DNA of 28,172 nt, taken from positions 1 to 28,172 of the forward strand of contig CAMTXX010000088.1 in the NCBI GenBank assembly GCA_947085825.1, read 5' to 3'. The notes under the pieces are model-generated. The model made no database searches and was not told where the DNA came from. It saw only the letters and a program-made list of their open reading frames with translations. Source of the DNA: JAOUFP01 sp947085825 (GTDB lineage Bacteria; Nitrospirota; Thermodesulfovibrionia; Thermodesulfovibrionales; UBA6898). Each line of letters opens with the position of its first letter. Within the stretch, counting starts at the first letter, position 1. The position numbers were made by a program, and so were the translations under genes. Positions 1-6,675 of this stretch are shown in pieces.

Positions 1-199
1 TAAGATTATCTTGAATCGCTGTATGGATAAAAATATGCGCAGAAACTATCACTTTAAGGTACACTAAGGTATCGAAAAATAAAATTTTTCACAATCCCGA
101 TACATATCGGGACATTTTCGTTATTGCATTATTTGGGTTAAGCAGGATACTTCAGCCTTCAGACGCTTAAAGGCAGGCATTTCCGTCTTTTGCATAGCA
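1..199. other. Left-edge non-coding stretch
   Basis: No convincing gene lies downstream of the YceH-like gene. Positions 75-89 form an A/T-rich inverted repeat (AAAAAT/ATTTTT), and 95-112 a perfect 18-nt palindrome of the TCCCGA..TCGGGA type. The palindrome may help end transcription of the minus-strand cluster, but no clear T-run follows it on that strand. Confidence 0.5.
95..112. repeat. TCCCGA/TCGGGA palindrome
   Basis: This is a perfect 18-nt palindrome (TCCCGATA-CA-TATCGGGA). Related palindromes occur near 4949-4964, 5951-5971, 9767-9780 (degenerate), 10636-10650 (degenerate) and 22369-22387. They form a small dispersed family of short hairpins in this genome segment. Confidence 0.7.
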
Positions 200-841
200 T
201 CAGAATTGTGATTTGAATTCAGCGAAGGCTTGCTTGAGTTCCACCAGTTCGCTTCTGAGGCTTGCGAGCTCTTCTTCCAGCATATTGATTCTTTCCCGGG
301 TCGGCGCCTGGGGCATTGCATGCTCTTGAGGCAGGTCATGGGCGATGGCGCCTGAGAAAAGATGCATGTGCCTGCACTCCTTCCTGCCGGTTTCCCTCGG
401 CAGCTTTAGGGCCAGAGCCGGAGCATAATCCATCAGGCCTTGCAGGGTTTTTTCGACATCTTCCAGGTTCCCAAATGGCGACATCCTTTCAGTATGGGTA
501 CGGAGTTCCCCAATTGTCTGGGTGCCGCGCAGCATAAGTTCGCAGAGAACGGCCAACTCCTGTCTTGACAGATCAAACCGGTCCAGGGTCGTATGCAGAT
601 ATTTTGTGACGCGGCTTCCTGCTGTGTGCGTTTTCCGTACAAGCCCTTTTTCCTGCAGGCTGTCCAGCCCGTGTGAAACAACAGTTTCATCATAGGAAAC
701 AACCGGATTGCGGTTCGATTTCTGGTTGCAGGCGTTTGTCAGGCTATTGAGGGACAACGGGTAATACTCAGGGGTGGTCATTTCCTTTTCAATAAGGCAG
801 CCGAGGATGCGGACCTCTGTGTCATTAAGAACTATATCCAT
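200..841 (-). CDS. YceH/UPF0502 (DUF480) family protein
   Basis: The 213-residue protein has the length and motifs of the YceH family: an N-terminal stretch with EVRILGCLIEKE and TTPEYYPLSLNSL, then CNQKSNRNPV, and a second winged-helix half around the RGTQTIGELRTHTERM segment. The C-terminus (about 175-213) is a predicted coiled coil. The family folds as two winged helices, but its molecular role is not established. The start overlaps the stop of the upstream YeeE-like gene as ATGA, so it is probably translationally coupled and is the last gene of that cluster. Family assignment is confident; function is not known. Confidence 0.9.
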   Translation of the reverse strand: MDIVLNDTEVRILGCLIEKEMTTPEYYPLSLNSLTNACNQKSNRNPVVSYDETVVSHGLDSLQEKGLVRKTHTAGSRVTKYLHTTLDRFDLSRQELAVLCELMLRGTQTIGELRTHTERMSPFGNLEDVEKTLQGLMDYAPALALKLPRETGRKECRHMHLFSGAIAHDLPQEHAMPQAPTRERINMLEEELASLRSELVELKQAFAEFKSQF

Positions 842-1368
842 CAGAGGCCCTTGCGCTCGAACCAGCGGAACAGGAGGATGCCTCCGGTTACAAAGACTGC
901 AATGACGACCCAGTGATTTATTCCTAAAACCTCCGGAATCGTTATTACGCCGAAGTCACCCCAGGTGAGTACGGTTTTACTCAGAAAGGGATAGGCCTCC
1001 GCATACAAACCGGCTCCGGTGATCATGCCCAGGATGCCCCATAAGGCATCTGTACGGCCTTCGCCGAGAGCGCCTGCAGATGTGCCGGGGCAGTAGCCGA
1101 TCAGGCCCCAGCCGATTCCGAAGAGGAGACCTCCGAGGATATTGCCGCCCAGGACAGCCGGTTTCATTCTCAGATCTGCAAGCCCGAGGTCGAGGAGGAG
1201 ATGGACGCCGACCATGGCGACGAGGACCGTTGAGAACATGAACTTTACAATAGTCATGTCCATGAGCCTGAGCGCGCCGAGCTGCTTGTCATAGCGGATT
1301 ACCCGCGCTTTCTGGAGGAGAAACCCGAAGATCATGCCGGTTACTAAACCGAAGAGGAGGATCTTCAT
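841..1368 (-). CDS. YeeE/YedE family sulfur transport protein, C-terminal half unit
   Basis: This 175-residue, strongly hydrophobic membrane protein carries the second signature of the split YeeE/YedE (PF04143, PmpB-like) proteins: a G-Y-C-P-G-T segment followed by A-L-G-E-G-R-T-D-A and G-M-I-T-G-A. The family includes thiosulfate/sulfur-compound importers that use conserved cysteines; the Cys of the CPGT motif is present. The start at 1368 was chosen over a longer frame beginning at 1491 because the protein then begins with a transmembrane segment, AGAGG lies 8-9 nt upstream, and its ATG overlaps (ATGA) the true end of the upstream half gene. The 3' end overlaps the YceH-like gene. Substrate (thiosulfate, sulfide-type sulfur or a selenium compound) cannot be told from sequence. 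Confidence 0.88.
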   Translation of the reverse strand: MKILLFGLVTGMIFGFLLQKARVIRYDKQLGALRLMDMTIVKFMFSTVLVAMVGVHLLLDLGLADLRMKPAVLGGNILGGLLFGIGWGLIGYCPGTSAGALGEGRTDALWGILGMITGAGLYAEAYPFLSKTVLTWGDFGVITIPEVLGINHWVVIAVFVTGGILLFRWFERKGL

Positions 1369-1886
1369 CTTTTGTTGCCTCTGTAAAGAATTCCGGCGAC
1401 GATCATGCCGCTGGCAAAGAAGCAGATGAGGGCTATGTAACCGCTTACTGCAAGCTGGAGCGAACCGCTCAGCCCGTGGCCGCTTGGTCAACCGTCAGCG
1501 AGCCTGGCGCCGAACATGGCGATCACCCCGCCAACATACGCAACCAGTGCCCTTTTTGTCCATGAAGCGCCGAATCGCTCATGCCAGGTATCCGGAATCG
1601 CTTGAATCCTGAATGAGCCGGAAGTCGTCGAGGAAATCAGGGAGCCGAAGAAAATGCCGATCACAAACATCCACTGCCAGTCTATTTCAATCGGATGCTT
1701 GATGAAATATTGCAACGTGGCCACCCTGTCGGGAGAAAATATACTCTCGATAAGGCCGGCAAAGCGGACAAAGGTTGTGGCAGCTCCAAAGTAATTGCCG
1801 GTTAGAAAGACCGAACAGACTATGAGCAGTCCTGCCAGTGAACCGGCTACGTAGGGATTCCATGTCTTTGGTTCCTGTGTTTTCAT
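1365..1886 (-). CDS. YeeE/YedE family protein, N-terminal half unit, predicted selenoprotein (UGA = Sec133)
   Basis: The frame from the ATG at 1886 meets TGA at 1490-1488 after 132 codons, but homology continues without a shift. The residues before the TGA (G-A-R-L-A-D-G) and after it (P-S-G-H-G-L-S-G) rebuild the YeeE/YedE signature G-x-R-x-x-x-G-C-x-S-G-H-G-x-S-G, with the TGA in place of the conserved Cys. The frame then codes a further transmembrane helix and ends at a second TGA (1367-1365) overlapping the ATG of the partner half gene as ATGA, the spacing expected of an intact pair. A stem-loop typical of bacterial SECIS elements begins 11 nt after the first TGA. The product would be 173 residues with about four membrane helices. 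The homology, coupling and hairpin are visible; Sec insertion is inferred. The alternative is a single nonsense mutation from TGC/TGT. Selenocysteine machinery is not in this window. Confidence 0.82.
1451..1476 (-). promoter_or_regulatory. Candidate bacterial SECIS stem-loop downstream of the in-frame TGA
   Basis: Read on the minus strand, the 26 nt from 1476 to 1451 fold into an 11-bp stem (two G-U pairs, one bulged C on the 3' side) closed by a GUU loop; opening the last pair gives GGUUC at the apex. The stem starts 11 nt after the TGA, and the apical G/U lies about 22-25 nt from it, similar to the E. coli fdhF element with its GGUC loop and single bulge. The fold was done by eye. Confidence 0.7.
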
Positions 1887-1960
1887 GTTTCTTTCCGATT
1901 TATAAAAACTATTTCGATCCTCATTGCCTTACAAGCCGACTTATCATCAGCGACAGAAAA

Positions 1961-3736
1961 TCAATTCTCCAGGATCTCTTTCTTTTCGCTGCGGCATGTG
2001 AAATACTTCAGATTACCGTCATAGTCTCCGACAGCAAGTTCGACAAGCCCCTTTTTCTCAAATGCGCATGGAGAACTATGGTTTTTGACCTGCACTCCCC
2101 GGAGATACTCATCAGGATAAAAAACCGGGGTGCCCCAGTACCGGGGATCAGCAGTAAAGATGTCTATCTTTCCGTCCTGTTGTCCGACAAAGAGATAGGT
2201 TTTACCCTGATTTTTTACAATTGAAGGAGATGCAAATCTCCCTACTTTCGCATAATCAAATATTTTTTCGATCTTCTTCCATACAGGGTGACCGTCTTGT
2301 CCAAGCTCATAACGGAAGCCTTTGACATGGCCATCAGCCCCACCCACAACCAATTCCCATTTCCCATCATCATCAATATCAAAGATGGCCGGAGAGGCGT
2401 GCATGATCTTCGAAACTCCCCTGAAAAACTGCTTTACCTCAGACCACGACGGTTTTTCAAAAGACCCGTTATTCTGAAAAGCGCTGATGATCCCATCCTG
2501 CTGTCCGGCAATCAGGAGATGTCTGCCCTTCCATTCCGTTAATATCCCGCGCGAAAAACCCGAAAGCTTTATTCCTTTAAAAACCCCCGGCCTTTCAACC
2601 CACGGCAGGCCGTGTGAGGATGGTTCATACTTAAAAAGCTTGATTTCACCGTTGATGTTCCCTACAACCATAAAAGAGCTGCCATTTACTTCTGTTATAA
2701 CAGGAGCGGAAGCAGGCCCTGCAAGGGTTCGCCAACTGAAAAAATCAGCAGAAACTTCCCATTTCAGATAATCGCTGCCTTTTTGTTTGAAATAAAAGAG
2801 TTCACCGTTTCCATTAGAGACCACCATATCCATGACTCCCGGCTGATTGCCCCTGACAAACGTCGGCGCGGCAAAATTATTGAAGGATAGAGACAGCCTG
2901 TTTGTCCGCCATGATGCGCCGCTTCCACGCCCTTTTTCGAGAACAGAAAGCTTGCCCATGCTGTTGCCTGCAACAATCAATATGCTGTCCCGGTGTTTAG
3001 TAATTGCAGGCACTACATACATCCCGAGGTTAATGCCTTTAAAATAGTCTCTGTCCCTTATAAAAATAATGCCCTTCCCTTTCCTCTTTCCCCTGAATAA
3101 AAAAAGATTCCCTGTTGAGTTGCCGACGATGAGATCAGCATTGCCGTCACCGTCAATATCAAAAAGCGCGGGAGCAGCATCATTGCCCACGTTTATCTCC
3201 GGCATGTCCATTCGTTTCCAGAGCGGACTGAAAGCGGTCCCTGCATTTTTATAAAAGATGACCTTGCCGGAATCCTTTGAAAAACCTCCGGTTCCTACCA
3301 GTATCTCAGGAGCCCCGTCACCATCGATATCACCTGCAGCAGGCGCGGAAAAAGCCCCAACCCTGATGCCATCGAAGTAATTTGAATCAAGTCTCCATTG
3401 AGGGAGATATTGAGAGCCGGAATTTCTGTAAAGACGCAGAAAACCGTCCTTGCTCCCTGCGATCATCTCATCTGACCCGTCTCCATCGATATCATAAAAA
3501 ATAACACGGACAAAGGGTAATACTTCTATTCCGCTGGAGTTGAAAATATCACTTGTTTTCTCATCGCATTGCAAATACGATTTATACTTCACAAGTGGCA
3601 CCTGCGTTTTGGGTTCAGGTTTCTGAATAACGGGAGCAACGGGAGGCAGAAGCTCCACAGGAGGACGTGTAAGCTCCTTCTGCGGTGCACAGGAAGCGAT
3701 GAAAAAAATGATTATTATGAATACGGTTGTTTTCAT
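1961..3736 (-). CDS. FG-GAP/VCBS-repeat lipoprotein
   Basis: The 591-residue protein starts with a lipoprotein signal peptide: Lys, a hydrophobic stretch and an I-A-S-C lipobox with Cys16. It is followed by a Pro-rich linker (about 22-48). The rest consists of beta-propeller-like repeats, several with calcium-binding-type loops (Y-D-I-D-G-D-G near 83, G-D-I-D-G-D-G near 138, F-D-I-D-G-D-G near 192, F-D-I-D-D-D-G near 450) each followed by E-I/L-x-V-G. It is probably a lipid-anchored periplasmic or surface binding protein of unknown ligand. The gene lies 58 nt after the OmpA-family gene, with a terminator between, and 74 nt before the YeeE half gene. No good ribosome site is visible at the ATG, but the start is fixed by the signal peptide. 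Confidence 0.85.
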   Translation of the reverse strand: MKTTVFIIIIFFIASCAPQKELTRPPVELLPPVAPVIQKPEPKTQVPLVKYKSYLQCDEKTSDIFNSSGIEVLPFVRVIFYDIDGDGSDEMIAGSKDGFLRLYRNSGSQYLPQWRLDSNYFDGIRVGAFSAPAAGDIDGDGAPEILVGTGGFSKDSGKVIFYKNAGTAFSPLWKRMDMPEINVGNDAAPALFDIDGDGNADLIVGNSTGNLFLFRGKRKGKGIIFIRDRDYFKGINLGMYVVPAITKHRDSILIVAGNSMGKLSVLEKGRGSGASWRTNRLSLSFNNFAAPTFVRGNQPGVMDMVVSNGNGELFYFKQKGSDYLKWEVSADFFSWRTLAGPASAPVITEVNGSSFMVVGNINGEIKLFKYEPSSHGLPWVERPGVFKGIKLSGFSRGILTEWKGRHLLIAGQQDGIISAFQNNGSFEKPSWSEVKQFFRGVSKIMHASPAIFDIDDDGKWELVVGGADGHVKGFRYELGQDGHPVWKKIEKIFDYAKVGRFASPSIVKNQGKTYLFVGQQDGKIDIFTADPRYWGTPVFYPDEYLRGVQVKNHSSPCAFEKKGLVELAVGDYDGNLKYFTCRSEKKEILEN

Positions 3737-3742
3737 AGAATG

Positions 3743-3779
3743 AAAAATCTCCGGCCGTTTATACAGCCGGAGATTTTTT
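3743..3779 (-). terminator. Rho-independent terminator after the OmpA-family gene
   Basis: An 11-bp perfect stem (AAATCTCCGGC at 3745-3755 with GCCGGAGATTT at 3766-3776) and a 10-nt loop are flanked by an A-run on one side and a T-run on the other. It can therefore act in either direction. On the minus strand it lies just past the stop of the OmpA-family gene. Confidence 0.88.
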
Positions 3780-3794
3780 GTTTGTTAAACAAAT

Positions 3795-4796
3795 CTATTT
3801 TACGATTACTTCAAAGTGAACACGCCTGTTTGCCTTTGCTTCCTTTGATTCCTTGTTTTTCGGAGTCGGGATTTCAGGCATTGCAAGTCTTGTTTCACCG
3901 TAGCTGATTGTCGTCATCCTGCCGGAACTGATACCCTGGTTTACAAGGTATTCCTTCACCGCATTTGCCCTTCTTTCAGAAAGCGCCATATTATAGTCTT
4001 CAGCGCCATGGGCACAGGCATGTCCCTCGATCTGGACGCTGACTCCGGCATTTTCTCTAAGGGTTTTTGCATTCTTTTCAAGGATATCTTTTGCAACCCT
4101 GGTAAGGGTGGCCTTATCAAAGTCAAAGTGTATATCCTCAAGGATTATCTTCACCGGTTCCGGAGCCGGAGCAGGCAAAGGCGGAGGCGTAGGTTTAGGC
4201 TCAGGCTTTGGCTCAGGTTTTGGCTCAGGTTTTGGCGCCGGAGGTGGAGGCGGAGGTGGAGGCTCGGGTTTCGGAGCCGGAGGCTCAGGAGCAGGCTGTG
4301 GCGTCTTACCGCCAAAGGCAAAAGTAAGACCTGCTGTTGCCGCCACGTTTTGCATGTTAGTAATCACATTCCTGATATCAGCCCTGAACGCAACACGGTC
4401 ATTAAAGAAATACTTGAAACCCACTCCTATATTCGCCATTAAGGTACTATAGTGGTCTCTGTTTTCAGGCCGTATTTGTGCGTACCCGATTCCTCCGACA
4501 AAAAAAGGATTGAGTTTCTTCTCGGGCGTGAAATGGTACAAAACATCTGCATGATACATCCACGCCCTGGTATCAATATTGTCAATGGCGGCTTCGACGC
4601 CGAGGCGGTTGGTTATGTTGTATCCCAGGCGCAACCCCATAGCCGTATCGTTTTTCAATCCATCTCCATTGCCAAAAACATGCCATCCGACAAAGGGATT
4701 TACCTCAAAACTTCCCTCCCTTATCTCAGCTGATGAGATTACCGGAAGGATTAACAAAAACATTGCCAAAAAAAGTAGTGCTATCCTGTTTTTCAC
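3795..4796 (-). CDS. OmpA-family outer-membrane protein with Pro-rich linker
   Basis: The 333-residue protein starts at a GTG (4796) that has AGGAGGAGA 4 nt upstream, preferred over a longer frame without a ribosome site. It has an N-terminal signal peptide ending in ISSA, an eight-strand-type beta-barrel region (about 25-165) with alternating aromatic segments, a low-complexity P-E-P-K-P linker (about 170-215) and a C-terminal OmpA domain (about 218-333). The peptidoglycan-binding helix is recognisable (Y-N-M-A-L-S-E-R-R-A-N-A-V), as is the F-D-F-D-K-A-T motif. It should anchor the outer membrane to the cell wall. A consensus promoter lies upstream and a strong terminator downstream, so it appears to be monocistronic. 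Confidence 0.93.
   Translation of the reverse strand: MKNRIALLFLAMFLLILPVISSAEIREGSFEVNPFVGWHVFGNGDGLKNDTAMGLRLGYNITNRLGVEAAIDNIDTRAWMYHADVLYHFTPEKKLNPFFVGGIGYAQIRPENRDHYSTLMANIGVGFKYFFNDRVAFRADIRNVITNMQNVAATAGLTFAFGGKTPQPAPEPPAPKPEPPPPPPPPAPKPEPKPEPKPEPKPTPPPLPAPAPEPVKIILEDIHFDFDKATLTRVAKDILEKNAKTLRENAGVSVQIEGHACAHGAEDYNMALSERRANAVKEYLVNQGISSGRMTTISYGETRLAMPEIPTPKNKESKEAKANRRVHFEVIVK
4198..4236. repeat. 12-bp tandem repeat in the OmpA linker
   Basis: Three copies of GGCTCAGGYTTT in a row encode the P-E-P-K repeats of the linker. Change in copy number would lengthen or shorten the tether by four residues at a time without a frameshift. Confidence 0.75.
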
Positions 4797-4826
4797 ATTC
4801 TCCTCCTGAATTATTGATTTTTTAAA

Positions 4827-4855
4827 ATTATATGCCAAAACAATGTTCATGTCAA
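4827..4855 (-). promoter_or_regulatory. Consensus sigma-70 promoter of the OmpA-family gene
   Basis: On the minus strand TTGACA (4855-4850) and TATAAT (4832-4827) are both perfect consensus hexamers and are 17 nt apart. The GTG start lies 30 nt further on. This predicts strong constitutive expression, as expected for an abundant outer-membrane protein. Confidence 0.9.
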
Positions 4856-4870
4856 CACAAAAAAGATTTG

Positions 4871-5120
4871 GGGTCTGCGACAAATTTATGGGTAACTGTG
4901 TTTCAGTTCACTTAAAGCAGGACGGTTCCATGTTCCCCCTCTTAATCCCGAAAGCTTTCGGGAAAGAGGGGGAAGGGGGAGTTACTTCAGGGGGAGTTAT
5001 TTCATTGAAATTAAAGAAAAATATTAGAGTAACCCCCTCAATCCCCCTTAACCCAAGGGGGATGTTTTCAATCCTCTATGCACTCAGAAGTAAATTTACC
5101 CATAAATTTGTCGCACACCC
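4871..5120. repeat. 250-bp element bounded by 25-bp inverted repeats, overlapping the cas1 3' end
   Basis: Positions 4871-4895 and 5096-5120 are inverted copies differing at one base (core TGCGACAAATTTATGGGTAA). The interior is non-coding and itself palindromic: CCCCCTCTT..AAGAGGGGG around a TCCCGAAAGCTTTCGGGA hairpin (4937-4976), and a second C/G-rich stem near 5034-5062. The right arm forms part of the last codons of the Cas1 frame (residues C-D-K-F-M-G-K). It could be a MITE-like insertion or an inverted partial duplication of the cas1 tail. Confidence 0.65.
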
Positions 5121-5784
5121 TATTGTAAAGCACGATCAATCTGTTTTCGAAGCGGTGGACCATATTCCTGACGCTCAGATCACTCAGTTGGCCGTCCTGA
5201 AACCTGCCTGCCTTTTGCGGCCAGCCGGCCTTGCTTTGCAGAAACTGGAGGCCCTGCATGTCACTCTCGGCCCCCAGGACATAGCAGATATCCAGCGCAA
5301 GCCCGAAATTATGTCGTCTGTGAATGACCCCTGTGTGAGGGTCAAGATCAGCCTTAAGCAGACGTTCAATTATGACGCCCCTTAAAAGATTGCTGATAAA
5401 GCCGGTCACCATCTGCCATTTATTCTCATCTCCCGGTTTTAGCCGTGAGATTATCTCCTTATAGTTGCCTTCACCCAGACCGTGAATGAGCCTGCCTTCA
5501 AATTGACGGTCAAGGCGTTTGAGCACCCCGACCTGAATGACCATCCGTTTGGTATTGGCCCATTTTTCGTAACAGAGAATATTCTCCTTGTTTTCGAGAA
5601 ATACCTTCTGTGCTTCGTAATGCGAGGCCAGCCTGTGATTGTAAGGTATTGTGACCGCCACTTCCTCGGCCCTGCGGTCCATAAAAACAACGGGGATATC
5701 ATGTTCCGCAAACAGGGTTATCGAGCCGGCATCCAGTCTGACGTTGCCTATAATGACAACCCGGCTGAGAAGTCGGGCCGACAC
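5068..5784 (-). CDS. cas1: Cas1-family CRISPR integrase, decayed or atypical 5' end
   Basis: The 238-residue frame shows Cas1 features: N-terminal beta domain with R-V-V-I-I-G-N-V and D-I-P-V-V-F-M-D-R-R, then G-L-G-E-G-N-Y (catalytic Glu105), L-D-P-H-T-G-V-I-H-R-R-H (His155) and A-L-D-I (Asp165), and the usual R-F-E-N-R-L near the C-terminus. Cas1 inserts spacers into CRISPR arrays together with Cas2; neither cas2 nor an array is visible here. The GTG at 5784 is only a nominal start: the same frame stays open to 5904 and those 40 codons (including Q-I-R-V-V-R-D-G-P-S-V-L-I-K) look like the missing start of the Cas1 beta domain, yet contain no ATG, GTG or TTG. The last 12 or so codons lie in an inverted repeat. 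Probably a non-functional relic or a former C-terminal part of a fusion. Confidence 0.82.
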   Translation of the reverse strand: MSARLLSRVVIIGNVRLDAGSITLFAEHDIPVVFMDRRAEEVAVTIPYNHRLASHYEAQKVFLENKENILCYEKWANTKRMVIQVGVLKRLDRQFEGRLIHGLGEGNYKEIISRLKPGDENKWQMVTGFISNLLRGVIIERLLKADLDPHTGVIHRRHNFGLALDICYVLGAESDMQGLQFLQSKAGWPQKAGRFQDGQLSDLSVRNMVHRFENRLIVLYNRVCDKFMGKFTSECIED

Positions 5785-5908
5785 GCGACTGCAAGCCCTT
5801 TCCTTTGTCTTTATTAAAACAGAAGGCCCGTCTCTTACGACCCGGATTTGGTCTTTGCTTTCATTCAGATAGTAAGAAAATAATAAAGGGATCGGACACG
5901 TTTGTCAG

Positions 5909-5941
5909 CAAAAGAAATATTGCGGAAATATTTCTTTTGAT
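5909..5941. repeat. Hairpin upstream of the cas1 frame, copy 1
   Basis: An A/T-rich hairpin has arms AAAGAAATATT and AATATTTCTTT around GCGGA. A near copy in the same orientation lies at 9656-9682. Just beyond it (5951-5971) is a GTCCCGAAGG/CTTTCGGGAC-type palindrome. Confidence 0.6.
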
Positions 5942-6021
5942 CTTCCCTGTAGTCCCGAAGGCTTTCGGGACAGGGAATACGCTCGCTATCCATTTAATCC
6001 AGAGTTGTCAAAGAACAGGCG

Positions 6022-6120
6022 CTAATGCTTTAATTTAGGAAAAGTTGCGAGTTCAATTTTATTCCTGTATTGCGGATCGCATATATGAACATATTTTTCC
6101 AGATAATTGAGCAACTTCAT
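6022..6120 (-). pseudogene. C-terminal remnant of a Cas02710-like CARF protein
   Basis: This 32-codon frame (K-L-L-N-Y-L-E-K-Y, then I-C-D-P-Q-Y-R-N-K-I-E-L-A-T-F-P-K-L) lies directly after the N-terminal fragment at 6125-6370, on the same strand but in another frame. The pattern resembles the tail of a larger protein rather than an independent gene. I read it as the C-terminal end of the same CARF gene after loss of its middle. The link is inferred from position and protein-like composition. Confidence 0.4.
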
Positions 6121-6124
6121 TGAA

Positions 6125-6370
6125 TCAATTTATTTGAGTTAAGTATTCGAAATATATTTTTTCAACATCATTAATTTCTTCAAATTTCTTAGCCTCATAG
6201 GTTACAGAAATATCCTTTGTTATAATTGGCAGCGTCTCCTCGCCACTGATGGCAGAGACGAGAAACCAGACCAAGTCAGGGTTATGTTGTTTTATCGAAA
6301 ATAAGATTGCCTTGGCAATGTCTTGTCTGTCCCTGCCCGTGCCTACTGTAATTATCATGGTCTTTGGCAT
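6125..6370 (-). pseudogene. N-terminal fragment of a Cas02710 (TIGR02710-type) CARF protein
   Basis: The 81 residues begin with M-I-I-T-V-G-T-G-R-D-R-Q-D-I-A and continue with L-F-S-I-K-Q-H-N-P-D, the start of the CARF (Rossmann-like) domain in TIGR02710-type CRISPR-associated proteins. Such proteins normally have several hundred residues and sense cyclic oligoadenylate made by Cas10. Here the frame stops after D-V-E-K-I-Y-F-E-Y-L, before the rest of the CARF domain and any effector domain. It is divergently arranged with vapB. This truncation supports a formerly complete type III CRISPR locus. Confidence 0.72.
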
Positions 6371-6383
6371 TTTATCCCCCTTC

Positions 6384-6412
6384 TTTACAAATAGCTATAC
6401 TTATCATACAAT
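6384..6412 (+). promoter_or_regulatory. Promoter of the vapBC module
   Basis: TTTACA (6384-6389) and TACAAT (6407-6412) are separated by 17 nt and followed by AAGGAGG at 6424-6430. The spacing to the ATG at 6439 is normal. Confidence 0.72.
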
Positions 6413-6438
6413 AATAGCATATCAAGGAGGTGAGTGAT

Positions 6439-6675
6439 ATGCGTGCGACATTAAACATACCTGACGACCTTATTGCCGAGGTACAGAAACTCTCTGGCGA
6501 AAAATCCAAGACCAAGGCTATTGTGACCGCCATGGAAGAGTTTGTCCGGGAGAAGAAGATCAAAAAACTGCTTTCTCTGAGAGGAAAAATCCGGATTGAT
6601 GATGTTACCAAAGAGCTTAACGAGCTTGAGATGAAGGAGATGGAGGAGAATGACAAAAGATGGCGTAATAGTTGA
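6439..6675 (+). CDS. vapB: VapB-family antitoxin
   Basis: This 78-residue protein has an N-terminal ribbon-helix-helix DNA-binding region (R-A-T-L-N-I-P-D-D-L-I) and a charged C-terminal tail (K-E-M-E-E-N-D-K-R-W) for binding its toxin. The ATG at 6439 sits 8 nt after AAGGAGG; the in-frame GTG at 6430 overlaps that ribosome site and was rejected. It overlaps vapC by 26 nt, typical of a coupled pair. VapB proteins usually repress their own promoter, which is recognisable just upstream. Confidence 0.88.
   Translation: MRATLNIPDDLIAEVQKLSGEKSKTKAIVTAMEEFVREKKIKKLLSLRGKIRIDDVTKELNELEMKEMEENDKRWRNS

Noticed and set aside
1369..1491. Longer start for the second YeeE half gene, at 1491
   Set aside because: The extra 41 residues are Arg-rich and unlike the family, and they overlap in another frame the true continuation of the first half gene after its in-frame TGA.
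4008..4452. Gly- and Arg-rich plus-strand ORFs opposite the OmpA-family gene
   Set aside because: They are reverse-strand readings of the Pro-Glu-Lys linker repeats and have no ribosome site.
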